DNA from: Meghimatium bilineatum
Lineage: Eukaryota; Mollusca; Gastropoda; Stylommatophora; Philomycidae
NCBI GenBank assembly: GCA_034231615.1
Contig: CM067317.1
Location: 50,922,282-50,986,281, forward strand
DNA length: 64,000 nt
Direction of reading: 5' to 3'
How positions within the stretch are numbered: position 1 is the first letter of the stretch; every line of letters begins with the position of its first letter. The notes under the pieces were generated by a model. The model was not told the DNA's origin, did no database searches, and saw only the letters and a list, made by a program, of their open reading frames with translations. This document shows positions 33,376-44,304 of the stretch, piece after piece. The position numbers and the translations under genes are program-made.

Positions 33376-34745
33376 TGGGGGTGAAAGGGTTTGGCATTGT
33401 TGTCGTGCGGACCCGAGGTTAGCAGATAACCAAGATCCTAAAAGTACCTCCTCATGGTGCACCCTGAAAACAGAAATACAGCTGCTCTTACTGTATTCCT
33501 GACTAACACTTTTATGTGTGTTCGTGGATGTGGATGCTGTAGATGGAATGTGAGTTGCCTGCAGAGAGACAGGAAATATCTCCGAAACATCTACGCCATT
33601 ACATCCAACATATGCATGGTATATGTGCATTCCGTCTTTGCCGGTTTAAAAAGCAAAACATTGGAAGGGCGGCCAAAGTCAATGTCTCTAACATACGGTG
33701 ATCTTAGGAGTAGACACTGAATCTGGAAAAGGTAACACACGCTAGAGGGCAGCGTAGTGTACGTGAGTCGATTCAGTGGCAACAAAGCTACAATGGTCCA
33801 GCACGTGACCGACTGGCGTTAGTGTTGTTCATACACGAGAATAGACGGAAGCCTACATGTCCTATCACAATTGGCCCAATTCAAAGTAGGAGTCATGATT
33901 CAGGTATTGAATACGCCAACTTGAACATAGACTCCTAGTTATGGAAGAAAGCTTTGAATACAGCTCATCATTGCACACAACACAAGCTTTGAATAAATGT
34001 CGGGGAGTGCATTGTTAAAATTTCTGATCGAAGCAGTGTTGGAACTCGGAATCTGGACACTGGGAGCAACGTAGTGGGGGGAGCTCAAGCTTCTAACGAC
34101 ACTGCAAACCTAGCCCAACTCGACTGTGGGCCGATGCCCAACACGGCTCATACAGAGAGAACTGTGTTCAGTACCCAAAGGCCCACTGCGAAGCTCCTCG
34201 TTCTAGATTCGTATTTTACCTAGCTCTTTGGGCAATATACCCAATGGCGGAAAGTCAAAATACACAGACCTCGCCTGGCGATGGATTGAAGGCCATCTCA
34301 GGCAGATGAGGCGTGCGTGAGAAATGCACAGGTCAAATCCCAAACCCCGACGTGTTTGGCAAAGCAGCGTCTCGTCTAGGAAGGTGCATCAACCCTGAGT
34401 CTAATTCGACCTTCACCGTTACCCAACACGGCTAATATGGAAGAAATTAGGTCTGGGACCTAAGAACCCAAATGGTAGTAATTGAATGGTCCTCCTATAC
34501 GAGGAACAGCTAGCTTGCTGCAAAGCGCCTCGTCAGAGGATAGACAAACAATGGGTGACCCAAGCAAACTATCAGTTCGCCTCGTCTCGTGTACCCCCCT
34601 CCCTGAGTAGAAAGCTCCTCAAATAGGCATTGCACCTGGCCGAGAGGTGAAGCCTCCTGGATATGAAAGAAAGTTCATAAACTTCCCCATTTCACATAGG
34701 AAGTAAGAGCTAATCGGTCGTAATTCCTAGGGTTCTCACACAAAA
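33376..34745. mobile_element. non-coding dispersed repeat core, copy 2 (array-flanked)
   Basis: Collinear with 9236-10640, starting GCGGACCCGAGGTTAGCAGA and running through CTAGAGGGCAGCGTAGTGTA, GAATAAATGTCGGGGAG, CAGTACCCAAAGGCCCACTG and CTGAGTCTAATTCGACC. Its last 220 bp (34530-34745) are not shared with copy 1. Both sides carry CTACACCAACATTCTAC-type arrays, which are unrelated to the arrays around copy 1. No protein-coding capacity seen. Confidence 0.65.
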
Positions 34746-35070
34746 AAACATACCAACATTCTACTTCCTCTATACAAACATTCTACTGTCTCATCACCAT
34801 CATTCTACTTTCTCTACACAAACATTCTAATTGTTCTACACCAGCATTCTACGTCCCTATACAAAACAATTAATCTTTTTCTACACAACATTCTATTTCC
34901 TATACATAAACATCATACTTCCTCTACACCTACATTCTAAGTTCTCTACACCAATGTTACATTCTCTACACCAATGTTACTTTTCAACACCAATGTTACT
35001 TTCTCTACACCAGTGTTACTTTCTCATGCAACATTGTGATTTCTCTACACCAGGAACATGTGCTCTTCTA
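34746..35070. repeat. minisatellite, right flank of repeat core copy 2
   Basis: About 12 degenerate units of 20-27 bp of the type CATTCTACTTCCTCTACACA. Near the right end they become ACCAATGTTACTTTCTCTAC units. Confidence 0.88.
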
Positions 35071-35204
35071 CGTTAACTTTCGTGCACATTAATGCACACT
35101 CTAATATTCAGTGATGGCGCATTAATTCATAATTGCAAGTTTTAAATTTATTATTTCATCCAAAAAAAAAGTAAAAAAATCTTCGTTACTATTTAAACAT
35201 AGAT

Positions 35205-35470
35205 TAAATTATTGAATGGGGTATGCTATGCCACGTTAAATTCCTGAATGAAATGTGATGTTTCACAATCCCACATTACATTTCTGAATGGGATGTACTA
35301 TGTCACATTAAATTTCTGATTGATCTATGCTATGTCACATTAAATTCCCAAATGAAATGTGATATTTCATATTAAATTCCTGAATGAGATACGATATTTC
35401 ACATGAAATTCCTTCTACATTTGTGTTGTGCCATATTAAATTCCTGAATGGGATATGATGTGCCACAATG
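35205..35470. repeat. degenerate 38-bp minisatellite, about 7 copies
   Basis: The unit is approximately ATTAAATTCCTGAATGGGAT plus ATGATATGTCACATT, with many substitutions. Confidence 0.85.
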
Positions 35471-36275
35471 TATAAATAACTCTGTCCTACGGTGAAATTT
35501 ACGTTCTACATCTCAAAATGAAATAAGATAAGCATGTATTTGTATTAGAAAAAAATACAAACACATATACAGTATCAAGAATTTCTTTCTAATATCAACA
35601 GTATATACTATAAAACATTTCCGTTGCAACGGAAACATTTCCCCCCCCCACCCCTCCAAAAAAACCCCATAAAAACAACAACAACCGCACCTGTCAATAT
35701 CTGAATCGTACTCTGGAATCTACGTCGCACGTTCTATTTATCAAAGATCAGCCATATCGAGGCTGCAAAATAACAGTTGAGAATGTATTAATCGTGCTGC
35801 GTAAATAAGCACTCACTTCGTGTAATTTATGAAGAATGGATACTTTATGTAGACAGAAAAACAACTTAATAGTCTTTGCTTGCTCACAGACCTGTACATA
35901 TTTTTCAGAATACGATACTCAGTTCTTGCACGTCATACTTGATAACCGAGTTCTCCGTGACAGTGAAGAGTTCTTGCGAAACGGTAAACTGAGATTTGAG
36001 ACTTGGAGTTTGTGGAAACAAGGTCATAATTTTTAAATGCTTAGAAGCTTAAAATGTGAGATTCAGAGAGGAAATGACAATTTTTGCATCATATGAAAGC
36101 AGAACCATCGCAATTCTGATATTTAGATTTATCTATATATTAATTTTTTTCTAATTTTAGACCCTGGACACATGTCCTCCAAGCTATCCTATCTTCGATA
36201 ATTCCCTCCAGTTGTCCTGATATCTTACTTATTTCTGCTGTATATGTTGTGAGCTCTTTACTGAGCAATTTGTGC
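35471..36275. other. non-coding stretch
   Basis: Includes a C/A-rich patch at 35640-35690 and a 66-codon frame at 35836-36036 (LDNRVLRDSEEFLRNGKLRF) with protein-like composition but no recognised family and no splice evidence. Confidence 0.3.
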
Positions 36276-36432
36276 TTGGGATAGGGACAACAGGGTTGTA
36301 TATACGTTTTTATCTAAGACAGGGACAACAGGGTTGTATATACGTTTTTATCTAAGACAGGGACAACAGGGTTGTAGATAAGTTTTTGAGTAAGGAGGGG
36401 TTTTACTTAAATAGGGACAACAGGGTTACCAA
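36276..36432. repeat. 38-bp tandem repeat, about 4 copies
   Basis: The unit GGGACAACAGGGTTGTATAT plus ACGTTTTTATCTAAGACA occurs twice perfectly, followed by diverged copies. Confidence 0.92.
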
Positions 36433-36654
36433 ATACATTTTGAGGCATGACGAGTTTTACCCACACACAAAAATACATTTATTTTCGTGTGTAATTTAAT
36501 GTAAATGTAAATTAATGGTTGAGGTTTTAGAACAGAATAACTTGTAGGTATTACATGACATTATTGTCGGGGCAGTCGATACGTTTTCAGTAAGTGGTGG
36601 TGGGGGGGGGGTTAACTTAAAAAGGTAATTCGTCAGTTTTCTTGCATAAATTTT

Positions 36655-37570
36655 TATGAGAAATGTTGTGACAAGTCTCTCCTTTTTATTAGAAATGTAA
36701 TAATCTTGTGACAAATCTTCTTTTTATGAGAAATGTAATAACCTTGCTGTGACAAATCTCTTTTTTTTAAATGAGAAATGTAATAACCTTGCTGTTACAC
36801 ATCTCTCCTTTTTGTGAGAAATATAATAACCTTGTTGTCATAAATCTCTCCTTTTTGTGAGAAATATAATAACCTTGTTGTGATAAATCTCTCCTTTTTG
36901 TGAGAAATATAATAACCGTGTTGTGATAAATCTCTCCTTTTTGTGAGAAATATAATAACCGTGTTGTGATAAATCTCTCCTTTTTGTGAGAAATATAATA
37001 ACCGTGTTGTGATAAATCTCTCCTTTTTGTGAGAAATATAATAACCTTGTTGTGATAAATCTCTCCTTTTTGTGAGAAATATAATAACCGTGTTGTGATA
37101 AATCTCTCCTTTTTGTGAGAAATATAATAACCTTGTTGTCATAAATCTCTCCTTTTTGTGAGAAATATAATAACCTTGTTGTGATAAATCTCTCCTTTTT
37201 GTGAGAAATATAATAACCGTGTTGTGATAAATCTCTCCTTTTTGTGAGAAATATAATAACCGTGTTGTGATAAATCTCTCCTTTTTGTGAGAAATATAAT
37301 AACCGTGTTGTGATAAATCTCTCCTTTTTGTGAGAAATATAATAACCTTGTTGTGATAAATCTCTCCTTTTTGTGAGAAATATAATAACTTTGTTGTGAT
37401 AAATCACTCCTTTTTGTGAGAAATATAATAACCTTGTTGTGACAAATCTCTCCTTTTTGTGAGAAATATTATAACCTTGTTGTGACAAATCTCTCCTTTT
37501 TGTGAGAAATGTAATAACCTTGTGACAAATCTCTCCTTTTTATGAGAAATATAATAACCTTGTTGTGGCA
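36655..37570. repeat. 43-bp minisatellite, about 21 copies
   Basis: The unit AATCTCTCCTTTTTGTGAGA plus AATATAATAACCGTGTTGTG and ATA is highly homogeneous in the centre and diverged at both ends. Since 43 leaves remainder 1 on division by 3, the minus strand cycles through three stop-free frames and gives a 216-codon artefactual ORF. Confidence 0.96.
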
Positions 37571-37795
37571 AATCGTTTTGGGGAGGGATTTTACCCTTTG
37601 GCAACATTACTAATAATAATAGTTATGTTTTGATTTGCTAAGGTTGGGCCCCCCCTCTAAACGTTACCCGCCCCCATATCTACAGGTTTGAAGGAGTAAT
37701 ACATTTACTCCCTTGGAGTTACAGACAATGTGTTTAGAAGTTCACAGTTAGTGTATTTAGAAGCCCACAGGTAGTGTATTTTGTACTTTACCGCC
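37571..37795. other. non-coding stretch
   Basis: Short C-rich patch near 37649-37675; nothing else. Confidence 0.35.
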
Positions 37796-37923
37796 TGTGG
37801 AGTTTGTCGCCTCTATTATTTCGGTGTCCATAGTTTTCGTGGACGGTCTCTAGGTCTGAATACTGAGTATATTGTGGAGTTTATCGCCTCTTTTATTTCG
37901 GTGTCCATCGTTTTCGTGGTCGG
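37796..37923. repeat. 77-bp tandem duplication
   Basis: TGTGGAGTTTGTCGCCTCTA...TTTCGTGG at 37796 recurs at 37873 (TGTGGAGTTTATCGCCTCTT) with a 77-bp period. About 1.7 copies. Confidence 0.9.
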
Positions 37924-38309
37924 TAGAAAAATTTATGCGTCATAGAAACATGGCGTGATAAAATTTCAGTCATCTATTTTTTTTATTATTGTTTAGTTTA
38001 TAAGTTATTTGCCTCTTGAGAAAGGTCCCATTTGGACCGATATGTTGAGATTTGTCCTGTGTAGTTTTATTGTATGTTTTTTTATATAATTTTTTAAATA
38101 TATTTTTATTCATAGGTAAGGTAAGTGTTTTTAGTAACCAGTTTAATTCATTTTGCTTTACTATTTGCTACTCTGTATGAGTTTGAGAACCAATGCAAAA
38201 GAAGAAGAAATACTTTGGAATTAGGCTGGAGGCAGTACAAATCCCTTGGTGGACCGGATGTGACCCAGTTTCGTATGTTCATCACAGCTGCCGTAAACAA
38301 ATCTCTAGT

Positions 38310-38660
38310 CAGCATTTATTTCCGCTTCATTGGTTTCCTTTTCATTTATTTCCTTTTCATTGGATTCCTTTTCATTTACTTCCTTTACATATGTTTCCTT
38401 CTAATTTGTTTTCTATTCACTTGTTTTATTTTTATTTGCTTCCTGTTTATTGTTTGTGTCCCATTGGTTTCCGTTTCATTAGTTACCTTTTCATTTTATT
38501 TTTTTTTCAATTGTTTATCTTTGCATTTTTATTCCACTTTTTTCTGTTCATGTATTTAACTTTTTATTGGTGTTATTTTCATTTGTATCTTTTTCGTTTG
38601 TTTTCTTTTGATTTATTTCCTTTTCATTTATTTCCATTTCATTTTCTCGTATCTATTATT
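38310..38660 (+). repeat. T-rich degenerate repeat (TTTCCTTTTCATT type)
   Basis: About 20 imperfect units of 13-17 bp resembling TTTCCTTTTCATTTA. The Phe/Leu-rich frames at 38125-38759 come from this composition and were not called as genes. Confidence 0.8.
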
Positions 38661-39229
38661 TATGGCCGAAGAATAGTTACTGTAGAATACTTACTATCAC
38701 TGAACACATTGAAAACAAAACATATAAAAGTTTGTTTTTTCTGTTGCCTTTTGGTGTAACCCATTTATATAATGTATTAGTTACAACATTTTGGGTTCTG
38801 TGGCAGCCTGTCAGACAACTAGGGAAGCTGGTTAGATTTTAGCAGCAGATAGTAAGGCGTTCGAATCATTTTGGAAACAATGGGAACCTACTAAACGTAA
38901 AAAATTGCCTATAAAACTACTGCAAGCAAAGAATTATGTGATGAGCTCTATTACCTGGATTGTTTCTTTCTTACCCCAGGAAAAAGAAGTAAAATACTTA
39001 TATTCTTTTGTAATTGAGACGTCTCTCCAGAGCATTATTTAATACCCACACGAGGTTCAACTCTGATACCAACTTTAATGGTTTATTTGCAGCTATATCG
39101 TGATGTAAACTTGCAGAACATCAAGCTGTTAGCGGCGTACAGTCTCATACAGTTTACTCTTCAATCAATCGACTGCATTTTGGTAACTATACTTTATAAA
39201 TGTAGGGAAATTCGAAAAATATATTCATA
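38661..39229. other. non-coding stretch
   Basis: No feature recognised. Confidence 0.35.
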
Positions 39230-39360
39230 ATTGCAATACCATCTTCATAGTTGCAATGACATCTTAATATTTGCAATAACATCTTCATAGTTGCAATGTC
39301 TTCATAGTTGCAATGATATCTTCATAGGTGCAATGACATCTTCATAGATGCAATAACACT
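39230..39360. repeat. 20-bp minisatellite, about 6 copies
   Basis: The unit is CTTCATAGTTGCAATGACAT with small variants. Confidence 0.9.
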
Positions 39361-39369
39361 GATATTTTA

Positions 39370-39430
39370 AGTTGGTTGGTTGGTTGGTTGGTTGCTGATC
39401 CAGCGGTCCGTGGGTTCATGCCCGTGTGTG
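39370..39430 (-). mobile_element. (CCAA)-tailed retroposon, 3' end only
   Basis: (TTGG)n followed by GCTGATCCAGCGGTCCGTGG and GTTCATGCCC. This is the extreme 3' end of the element at 19758-20348, truncated after about 60 bp. Confidence 0.8.
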
Positions 39431-39561
39431 ATATATGCATGTGTTTGTGAGCTGTTGTTTTGTTCGATATAATGTGTTCCATTTATCTGGCCCTGGAGGG
39501 AGTAGCATTTTCCTGATGTCATCCAGCGCTGGGCTTTAAGTTAGTGAAAAATAACCTTTGT

Positions 39562-40240
39562 ACACTCAATCTTCATAACAACATGTGTTATTACTGTCAG
39601 ACATGGGGAGCCGCGTTAGCGCAGTGGTTAGCGCACTGGCTTCGCATATGAGTGGTCCTGGGTTCGATTCCCCAGCTGAGGCGGAAATGTTTTCAGATCG
39701 CAACGGCTCCCAGGTCGACCCAGCCTTAAATGGGTACCGGATTAATCCGGGAAGTAAAGACTGCGAGGGAGAGGAGATGGCTACCGCCATCATTTGCAGA
39801 GCCTGTGAAATGTGAGATCGCTAACATCTCACACCCCTACGGCATTAATAAATGCTATGGGTTACTTTACTTTTACTGTCAGACATGGACACTAACTACG
39901 AGAGAAAGCTCACTACGTAAGAAATTAGATGTATATGAAAAGCAACAAACAGGTCAAGAAGAGATCACGTGAGGGATGAAGGCATTACAGGAACTGCTGG
40001 AACAACGTCTTTGGTGAAATATATTGAGAAATAGAGAATTAAATGGTTCGTCGACTTAATGAACCCATATTGGTCAGAAGCATGAGTATACACAATTAAA
40101 ATGGAAACAGCAAGAGGTCGAGGATGGCCAAGTTTGTAGATTGAAGGAGTTACCAACATTCTAAAATGTCACAATATTACTACATATCAAGCAACCAGAC
40201 GTACCATAGCTCGAAAACCGTTCGTAATTAAATGATGTGA
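39562..40240 (+). pseudogene. RTE-like LINE C-terminus, split by a SINE
   Basis: Upstream of the SINE the sequence reads SIFITT.V; directly after it comes YCQTWTLTTRESSLRKKLDV, which together match NSIFIPTLYQCQTW of the LINE at 6190-7320. Downstream blocks are ALQELLEQRLW, ETARGRGWPSL, IEGVTNILKCHNITTY and ATRRTIARKPFVIK, ending near 40235. Stops and shifts are present. The C-terminal part differs from the 6190 copy and is the best record of this family's end. Confidence 0.7.
39607..39872 (+). mobile_element. tRNA-derived SINE with perfect target duplication
   Basis: The head resembles a tRNA gene: A box TAGCGCAGTGG at 39617-39627 and B box GGTTCGATTCC at 39661-39671, spaced as in RNA polymerase III promoters. 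The body includes CAGGTCGACCCAGCCTTAAA and ACCGGATTAATCCGG, and the tail is GGGTTACTTTACTT. It is flanked by a 16-bp direct duplication TTACTGTCAGACATGG (39591-39606 and 39873-39888). Length 266 bp. Transcription by Pol III is inferred from the boxes. The SINE family name is not assigned. Confidence 0.9.
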
Positions 40241-40978
40241 CGCCTGACAGCAACAGCAAAAGAAAATAATACAATAGATATGTAAATAGAAAAGGGTACA
40301 CTAGGATTCGCATTTACTGTGCGTTTGATTGAACTCAGTTTTCTGGTGTATTTACTTTCAATCTCTTCCACGTTAGTTACAAACCGTGTACATTATCAAC
40401 TTCCAGATAAATGATGGGAGCCTGTGTGGTGTCTGTTTTTACATCAAATCACAGCATCCAATATTTAAGTTTCCTTACGAACAATGAAGTCTGTGTCAGA
40501 GAGTTATCTTCTCTCTCTGTGCCGTTCCTGGTTCCACTGCCAAGGTGAGTTATGGAGCGTACACTTACACAAGAAACAACTTCTTGTTTTGAGAACTGCT
40601 TGTTTTCATTCTTACAGTAGTTCTTACAGCCGACTCCGGATGTAAAGTGTGAAGTTGATGATACGAACAGCTGGAAGAGAATGATAAAACTAGGTGAGAC
40701 AATGTAAAATGTATGCACTATATACAAGTATTGATTGTTTGTACAATGTCCGTGAAATGTTGTACAATTGCAGTGCTGAAACAAGTCCTTCTATAGTTCA
40801 GTCATGCGAGTAGATCCCAGCGTCATTTATCTTGGCTGTGACTGATCGTTAGTCCCTTTGTGTATATACGACCTTCTATAAAAGAAGCCCTAACAAGTAA
40901 ATCTAAACATCTACTCATCGGAGACCTTGCTTGTACCATTCGAAAAAAGAATACGCGTTAAAGACCCTATCGCTTGCA
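40241..40978. other. non-coding stretch
   Basis: No gene or repeat recognised. The frame at 40449-40784 on the minus strand has no motif. Confidence 0.35.
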
Positions 40979-41025
40979 ACTACGAGAGGCTACTTCATTC
41001 TGACACGCAAGTAGCCTCTCGTAGT
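40979..41025. repeat. perfect 17-bp inverted repeat (hairpin)
   Basis: Arms ACTACGAGAGGCTACTT (40979-40995) and AAGTAGCCTCTCGTAGT (41009-41025) pair perfectly around a 13-nt loop. TGACACGC inside the loop recurs just after the right arm at 41025-41032. Confidence 0.9.
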
Positions 41026-41267
41026 GACACGCAGTAGTGTAGTTTTATGGCTTGTCTACGTCTTTAAGCTAAGTAAAAATTGGCTTCCGCTGATCGAATG
41101 TATACATTGACGTGTTAAGAGTTCATTTGTAAACCGTGTACACTTTGTATCGACAGCCACTGGACATAGCTGGATCAGACAAGATAAGTGACACTGTTTG
41201 GAGTGTGTGCGAAGATGTATTCTGAAGAAGGACTTGGCTTCAACAGGAGCCGTGTCGATTGGCATAA

Positions 41268-41735
41268 GCGTTCACGGTTCTCCACAACTTTCTACTTCTA
41301 GTATTATGTATCAGTAGCCATGTTGATTCTTTGCTCTTGCGATGGCAGACTATTTAATATACTCTCCTCAATCTCTCTTACCTTGTATATTGAATGATGT
41401 AAATATGTTCTCCCGTCCTACCTGTCTCATAACGTGTCCACACAACAGATTGTCTTTTTCTGAAATTATTAAGTAATCCCTCCTCTCGCATTTGATTCTT
41501 TTAGCATCTCCTCATTAATTTATAGCTGTCCATTTTTTCTTCGTCATTCTTCTCTAGAGCCACATCTCTTTTGTCTTAAATGTTCCATTATCCTGATTAT
41601 GTTTTCCAAAACTCTCATCCAAATGTTATAAAATTATCTTCATCGCCTATATTGACAGAACATATATATATATACTTTATTTAGGAATATTGCCTTTGTC
41701 TGCCCTGTTTTTCTTTTAACCTCTGAAGAATATCT
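41268..41735 (-). pseudogene. LINE C-terminus, related to 50430-50940
   Basis: Minus-strand end reads SRKLWRTVNAYANRHG, the W-R-x-x-x-A-Y-A-x-R-H-G block. Upstream are GRREHIYII, FRKRQSVVWTRYETG and a KKNDEEKMD-type segment. The plus-strand text (GTCTCATAACGTGTCCACAC, TTTGATTCTTTTAGCATCTC) parallels 50560-50700. It is 5' truncated where the plus-strand LINE begins near 41745. Confidence 0.6.
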
Positions 41736-41744
41736 TCCATCAGA

Positions 41745-42960
41745 CGTTATCATGTGTCAAAATATTTAACATCCGAACACTAATCGAAAAACATATTCAG
41801 CACAAACGTGATCTATACCACAACTTCATTGACTTTACAAAGGCCTTTGATCGTGTTTGGCATGATGGTATGTGGCACATACTGAGGAAATTTAATTTTG
41901 ACACCACAATTATAGACATTATTGAAGCTCTGTACGAAAATGCAAATAGTGCTGTCTTGTCACACAATACAATTGGAGAGTTCTTCAAAACAACTGTGGG
42001 AGTTCGACAGGGATGCATAATGTCCCCAGTACTTTTCAACATATACTTAGAGCACATCATACAAGAGACATTACATGACTACAACACGTCTATGTCGATC
42101 GGAGGTCGCCCTATTTGCAATTTGCGTTTTGCTGATGATATTGATTTTATAGCTGGGTCAGAACAATCATTGCACGAATTAACATCAAAGTTAGAAAAAG
42201 TTACCAGCAAGTACGGAATGGAAATCAATTCAGATAAGAGCAAAATCTTGGTAAACAGCAGAGACACTGAAAACCAGACTAATATCATGATGAATGGACA
42301 CAAGCTTGAAGAGGTGAATACCTTCAAATACCTCGGATCCAGTATATGCAGCGATGGTAAATGCAAAGCAGAACTAAAAATAATGCTGGAGATGGCTTTA
42401 GCGTCCTTGTCAAGGCTAACTGTGATTTGGAAAAGCGACATCAGTGTTGGAGTGAAAATCATACTGTATAGGTCGCTGGTGCTTTCTGTTGTGTTGTATG
42501 GTTGTGAGAGTTGGACACTCACTGCGGACATGGAGAGAAGATTACAGGCTTTCGAGTATAAATGTTACAGAAGAATTCTACGAATTTCCTATAGGGAACA
42601 TAAGACCAATGTGTACGTAAGAAATAAAGTAGAGATGTGTGCAGGTGTCCAGGAGCCATTGCTTTCAATAGTGAAACGACGAAAACTAGCATGGTTCGGA
42701 CATCTATGCAGGCACGATTCCTTGTCAAAAACAATACTGCAGGGAACTGTCGAGGGTGGAAGAAGCAGAGGAGGACAAATAAAGACATGGACAGACAACA
42801 TCAAGGAATAGACAGGGCTAGATATTTCCACACTCATCCGCATCGCTGAGGATAGAATTCGCTGGAGGACTCTGTGTGCTGAAGCATCCAATGTGGTACC
42901 CCTACGACCCTGAAGGGTTATGGGTTTATTGATCATGTGTCAATATGACGCTGGTGGTTG
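41745..42960 (+). mobile_element. 5'-truncated RTE-like LINE, best preserved copy
   Basis: Contains the RT coding region (next entry), a read-through remainder 42812-42913 and a short 3' region. There is no endonuclease domain; homology begins abruptly at about 41768 in the RT domain, typical of incomplete target-primed reverse transcription. It lies head to head with a minus-strand LINE tail (41268-41735). Shorter tails of the same family are at 44305-44520 and 60030-60345 (both minus). Confidence 0.82.
41768..42811 (+). CDS. non-LTR reverse transcriptase fragment, one nonsense codon near the end
   Basis: The enzyme copies element RNA into DNA at a nicked target. Homology starts at codon 41768 with NIRTLIEKHIQHKRDLYHNF and IDFTKAFDRVWHDG, 34 codons before the first ATG at 41870. 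Counting from that ATG: GVRQGCIMSP at 44-53, catalytic FADD at 87-90 (42128-42139), FKYLGSS at 152-158, YGCESWTL at 210-217, WFGHL at 275-279, KTILQGTVEGGRSRGG near 288-302. The frame closes with TAG at 42809-42811 where relatives have Trp (E-W-T-G-L). The same frame resumes TGLDISTLIRIAEDRIRWRT and runs to TGA at 42911-42913. The palm residues are intact, but the protein is N-terminally truncated (no APE endonuclease), so autonomous activity is not expected. Confidence 0.85.
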   Translation, partial: NIRTLIEKHIQHKRDLYHNFIDFTKAFDRVWHDGMWHILRKFNFDTTIIDIIEALYENANSAVLSHNTIGEFFKTTVGVRQGCIMSPVLFNIYLEHIIQETLHDYNTSMSIGGRPICNLRFADDIDFIAGSEQSLHELTSKLEKVTSKYGMEINSDKSKILVNSRDTENQTNIMMNGHKLEEVNTFKYLGSSICSDGKCKAELKIMLEMALASLSRLTVIWKSDISVGVKIILYRSLVLSVVLYGCESWTLTADMERRLQAFEYKCYRRILRISYREHKTNVYVRNKVEMCAGVQEPLLSIVKRRKLAWFGHLCRHDSLSKTILQGTVEGGRSRGGQIKTWTDNIKE

Positions 42961-43084
42961 CTTGATTAACATAAGCCCGATTTCCCCTATTCTTTATGGT
43001 TAAAAGCTTTGATATAGAAAGATTGGATTGTTGTTCCTCCATCAGAAGTGATGATGACCATTTGTTACATCCACTTTTGAAAAT

Positions 43085-43500
43085 TCAGTTAGAGTTATGT
43101 CCTTGAATATGAGTTCGTAGATGGCTAATGATCCCTATTGGAGCTGTAAATGTCATTGGACAGTTCGGACATGGAATGACGACTGTAGACAGATCTTGGT
43201 CTATCCGTGACTTTCTAGCTGTTCTCCGCAGTTGAGCTGCTGCATTTCTCCTCTTTTCACAAGATGATGCGCTCTTTTTTAATTTTAGAACGCCACGCAG
43301 ATCTATTTTGTGCAAGTTCTTCCCATGTATATTGGTGTATTTCAAAGGATTTCAGTGAGTTCTTTAACGAGTCCTTGTAGAGCTTCTTTTGGCCACCTTG
43401 AGATCGTGTACCCGTCTCCAGCTCACCATAGAGAAGTATCTTTGACAGACGATGGTCTGGAATACGCACCAAATGACCTGCTCAACGAATATGTGTCTGC
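43085..43500 (-). pseudogene. LINE C-terminus with C2H2 zinc knuckle
   Basis: Minus-strand frame 43472-43257 reads VRIPDHRLSKILLYGELETG, RSQGGQKKLYKDSLKNSLK and YTWEELAQNRSAWRS. A frameshift near 43280 then leads to LKLKKSASSCEKRRNAAAQL and CPNCPMTFTAPIGIISHLRT plus H. The finger has C-x2-C and H-x3-H spacing with the T-F-x-x-x-I-G core. It belongs to the same family as 17731-18240. It is 5' truncated, with a (TCATCATC)-type tail on the plus strand at 43052-43062. The family is known in many invertebrates and fish; exact clade not assigned. Confidence 0.8.
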
Positions 43501-43795
43501 ATAAGGATCGTGTCAATGCTGGGCATTGCTGGGGATACCAGCTCTATCAAGGACAGTGGTATCTGGAATCTTATCTTGCCACCTGATATTCATAACTTTT
43601 TTCAGACAAGTTGTGTGAAAATGATTGAGTTTTTTTCACGTGGCCGTTAATACAAAATCCATGTTTAACTAGAGTATAACAGGACTAGCAAGATTGGATT
43701 AATTCGCGGTTGAAAGAAGCGTACCTCACCATAAGATTTTACTTATCCAAATCAACCAGCGGATCTATGACACTAGAGATAACCTATTTATTCGT
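43501..43795. other. non-coding stretch
   Basis: May contain further decayed LINE sequence (GCTGGGCATTGCTGGGGATA); not resolved. Confidence 0.3.
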
Positions 43796-44040
43796 GTTCT
43801 TCTGCGTTCTTAAACTTCTCGGGAGTATCAGGATGTAGTCTGCAGAAAGAAATTCTCTATAAAAATGTAAAACTCGTCTGCGATAACACATCCGACTTCA
43901 GCGTGACATCTGCGTCATTTTGACCCTATATATGATTTAGAACGGCCAACTCCACCCCACAACCTCTTACGACATGCACGAAAGGTAAACAGTTTTGCTA
44001 TTCTTTGTGTTCCTTTTGTGCCCCGGCAACACACGGGCAG
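43796..44040 (-). mobile_element. GAA-tailed SINE-like element, diverged copy
   Basis: The plus strand runs TTCTTCTGCGTTCTTAAAC, TATCAGGATGTAGTCTGCAG, ACACATCCGACTTCAGCGTG, AACTCCACCCCACAACCTCT, TACGACATGCACGAAAGGTA and GCCCCGGCAACACACGGGC. Collinear with 45901-46181 with an internal deletion. Confidence 0.78.
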
Positions 44041-44304
44041 AGATTGTCTTCGATGCTATAGTCTTTGTCTACAGTTACTGAAATATTTGTGTGTAAGGAC
44101 CACAACACAGATAATTATATCGTTTCCAGATGTTTGTATTAAAGTGCTTGATTTTGTGCCATGATCGAAACAATTCAAGTACAAATGTCTTGTCCTTGTA
44201 GTTATTCATATTAGAAAGCACTTTACTCTCATCAATCTATGGTCAGGGTTAGGAGTGTCTTTAACTCGTCAAGGTTTCACGACCATCAGATTGTTGGATG
44301 AATT

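Noticed and set aside
36795..37488. 216- and 115-codon minus-strand frames
   Set aside because: They result from a 43-bp array whose unit lacks stops in three frames on that strand.
38125..38759. Membrane protein from Phe/Leu-rich frames of 144 and 188 codons
   Set aside because: The hydrophobicity comes from a T-rich degenerate repeat; two overlapping frames look equally hydrophobic.
42079..42936. Minus-strand frames of 89-150 codons
   Set aside because: Shadows of the plus-strand reverse transcriptase.
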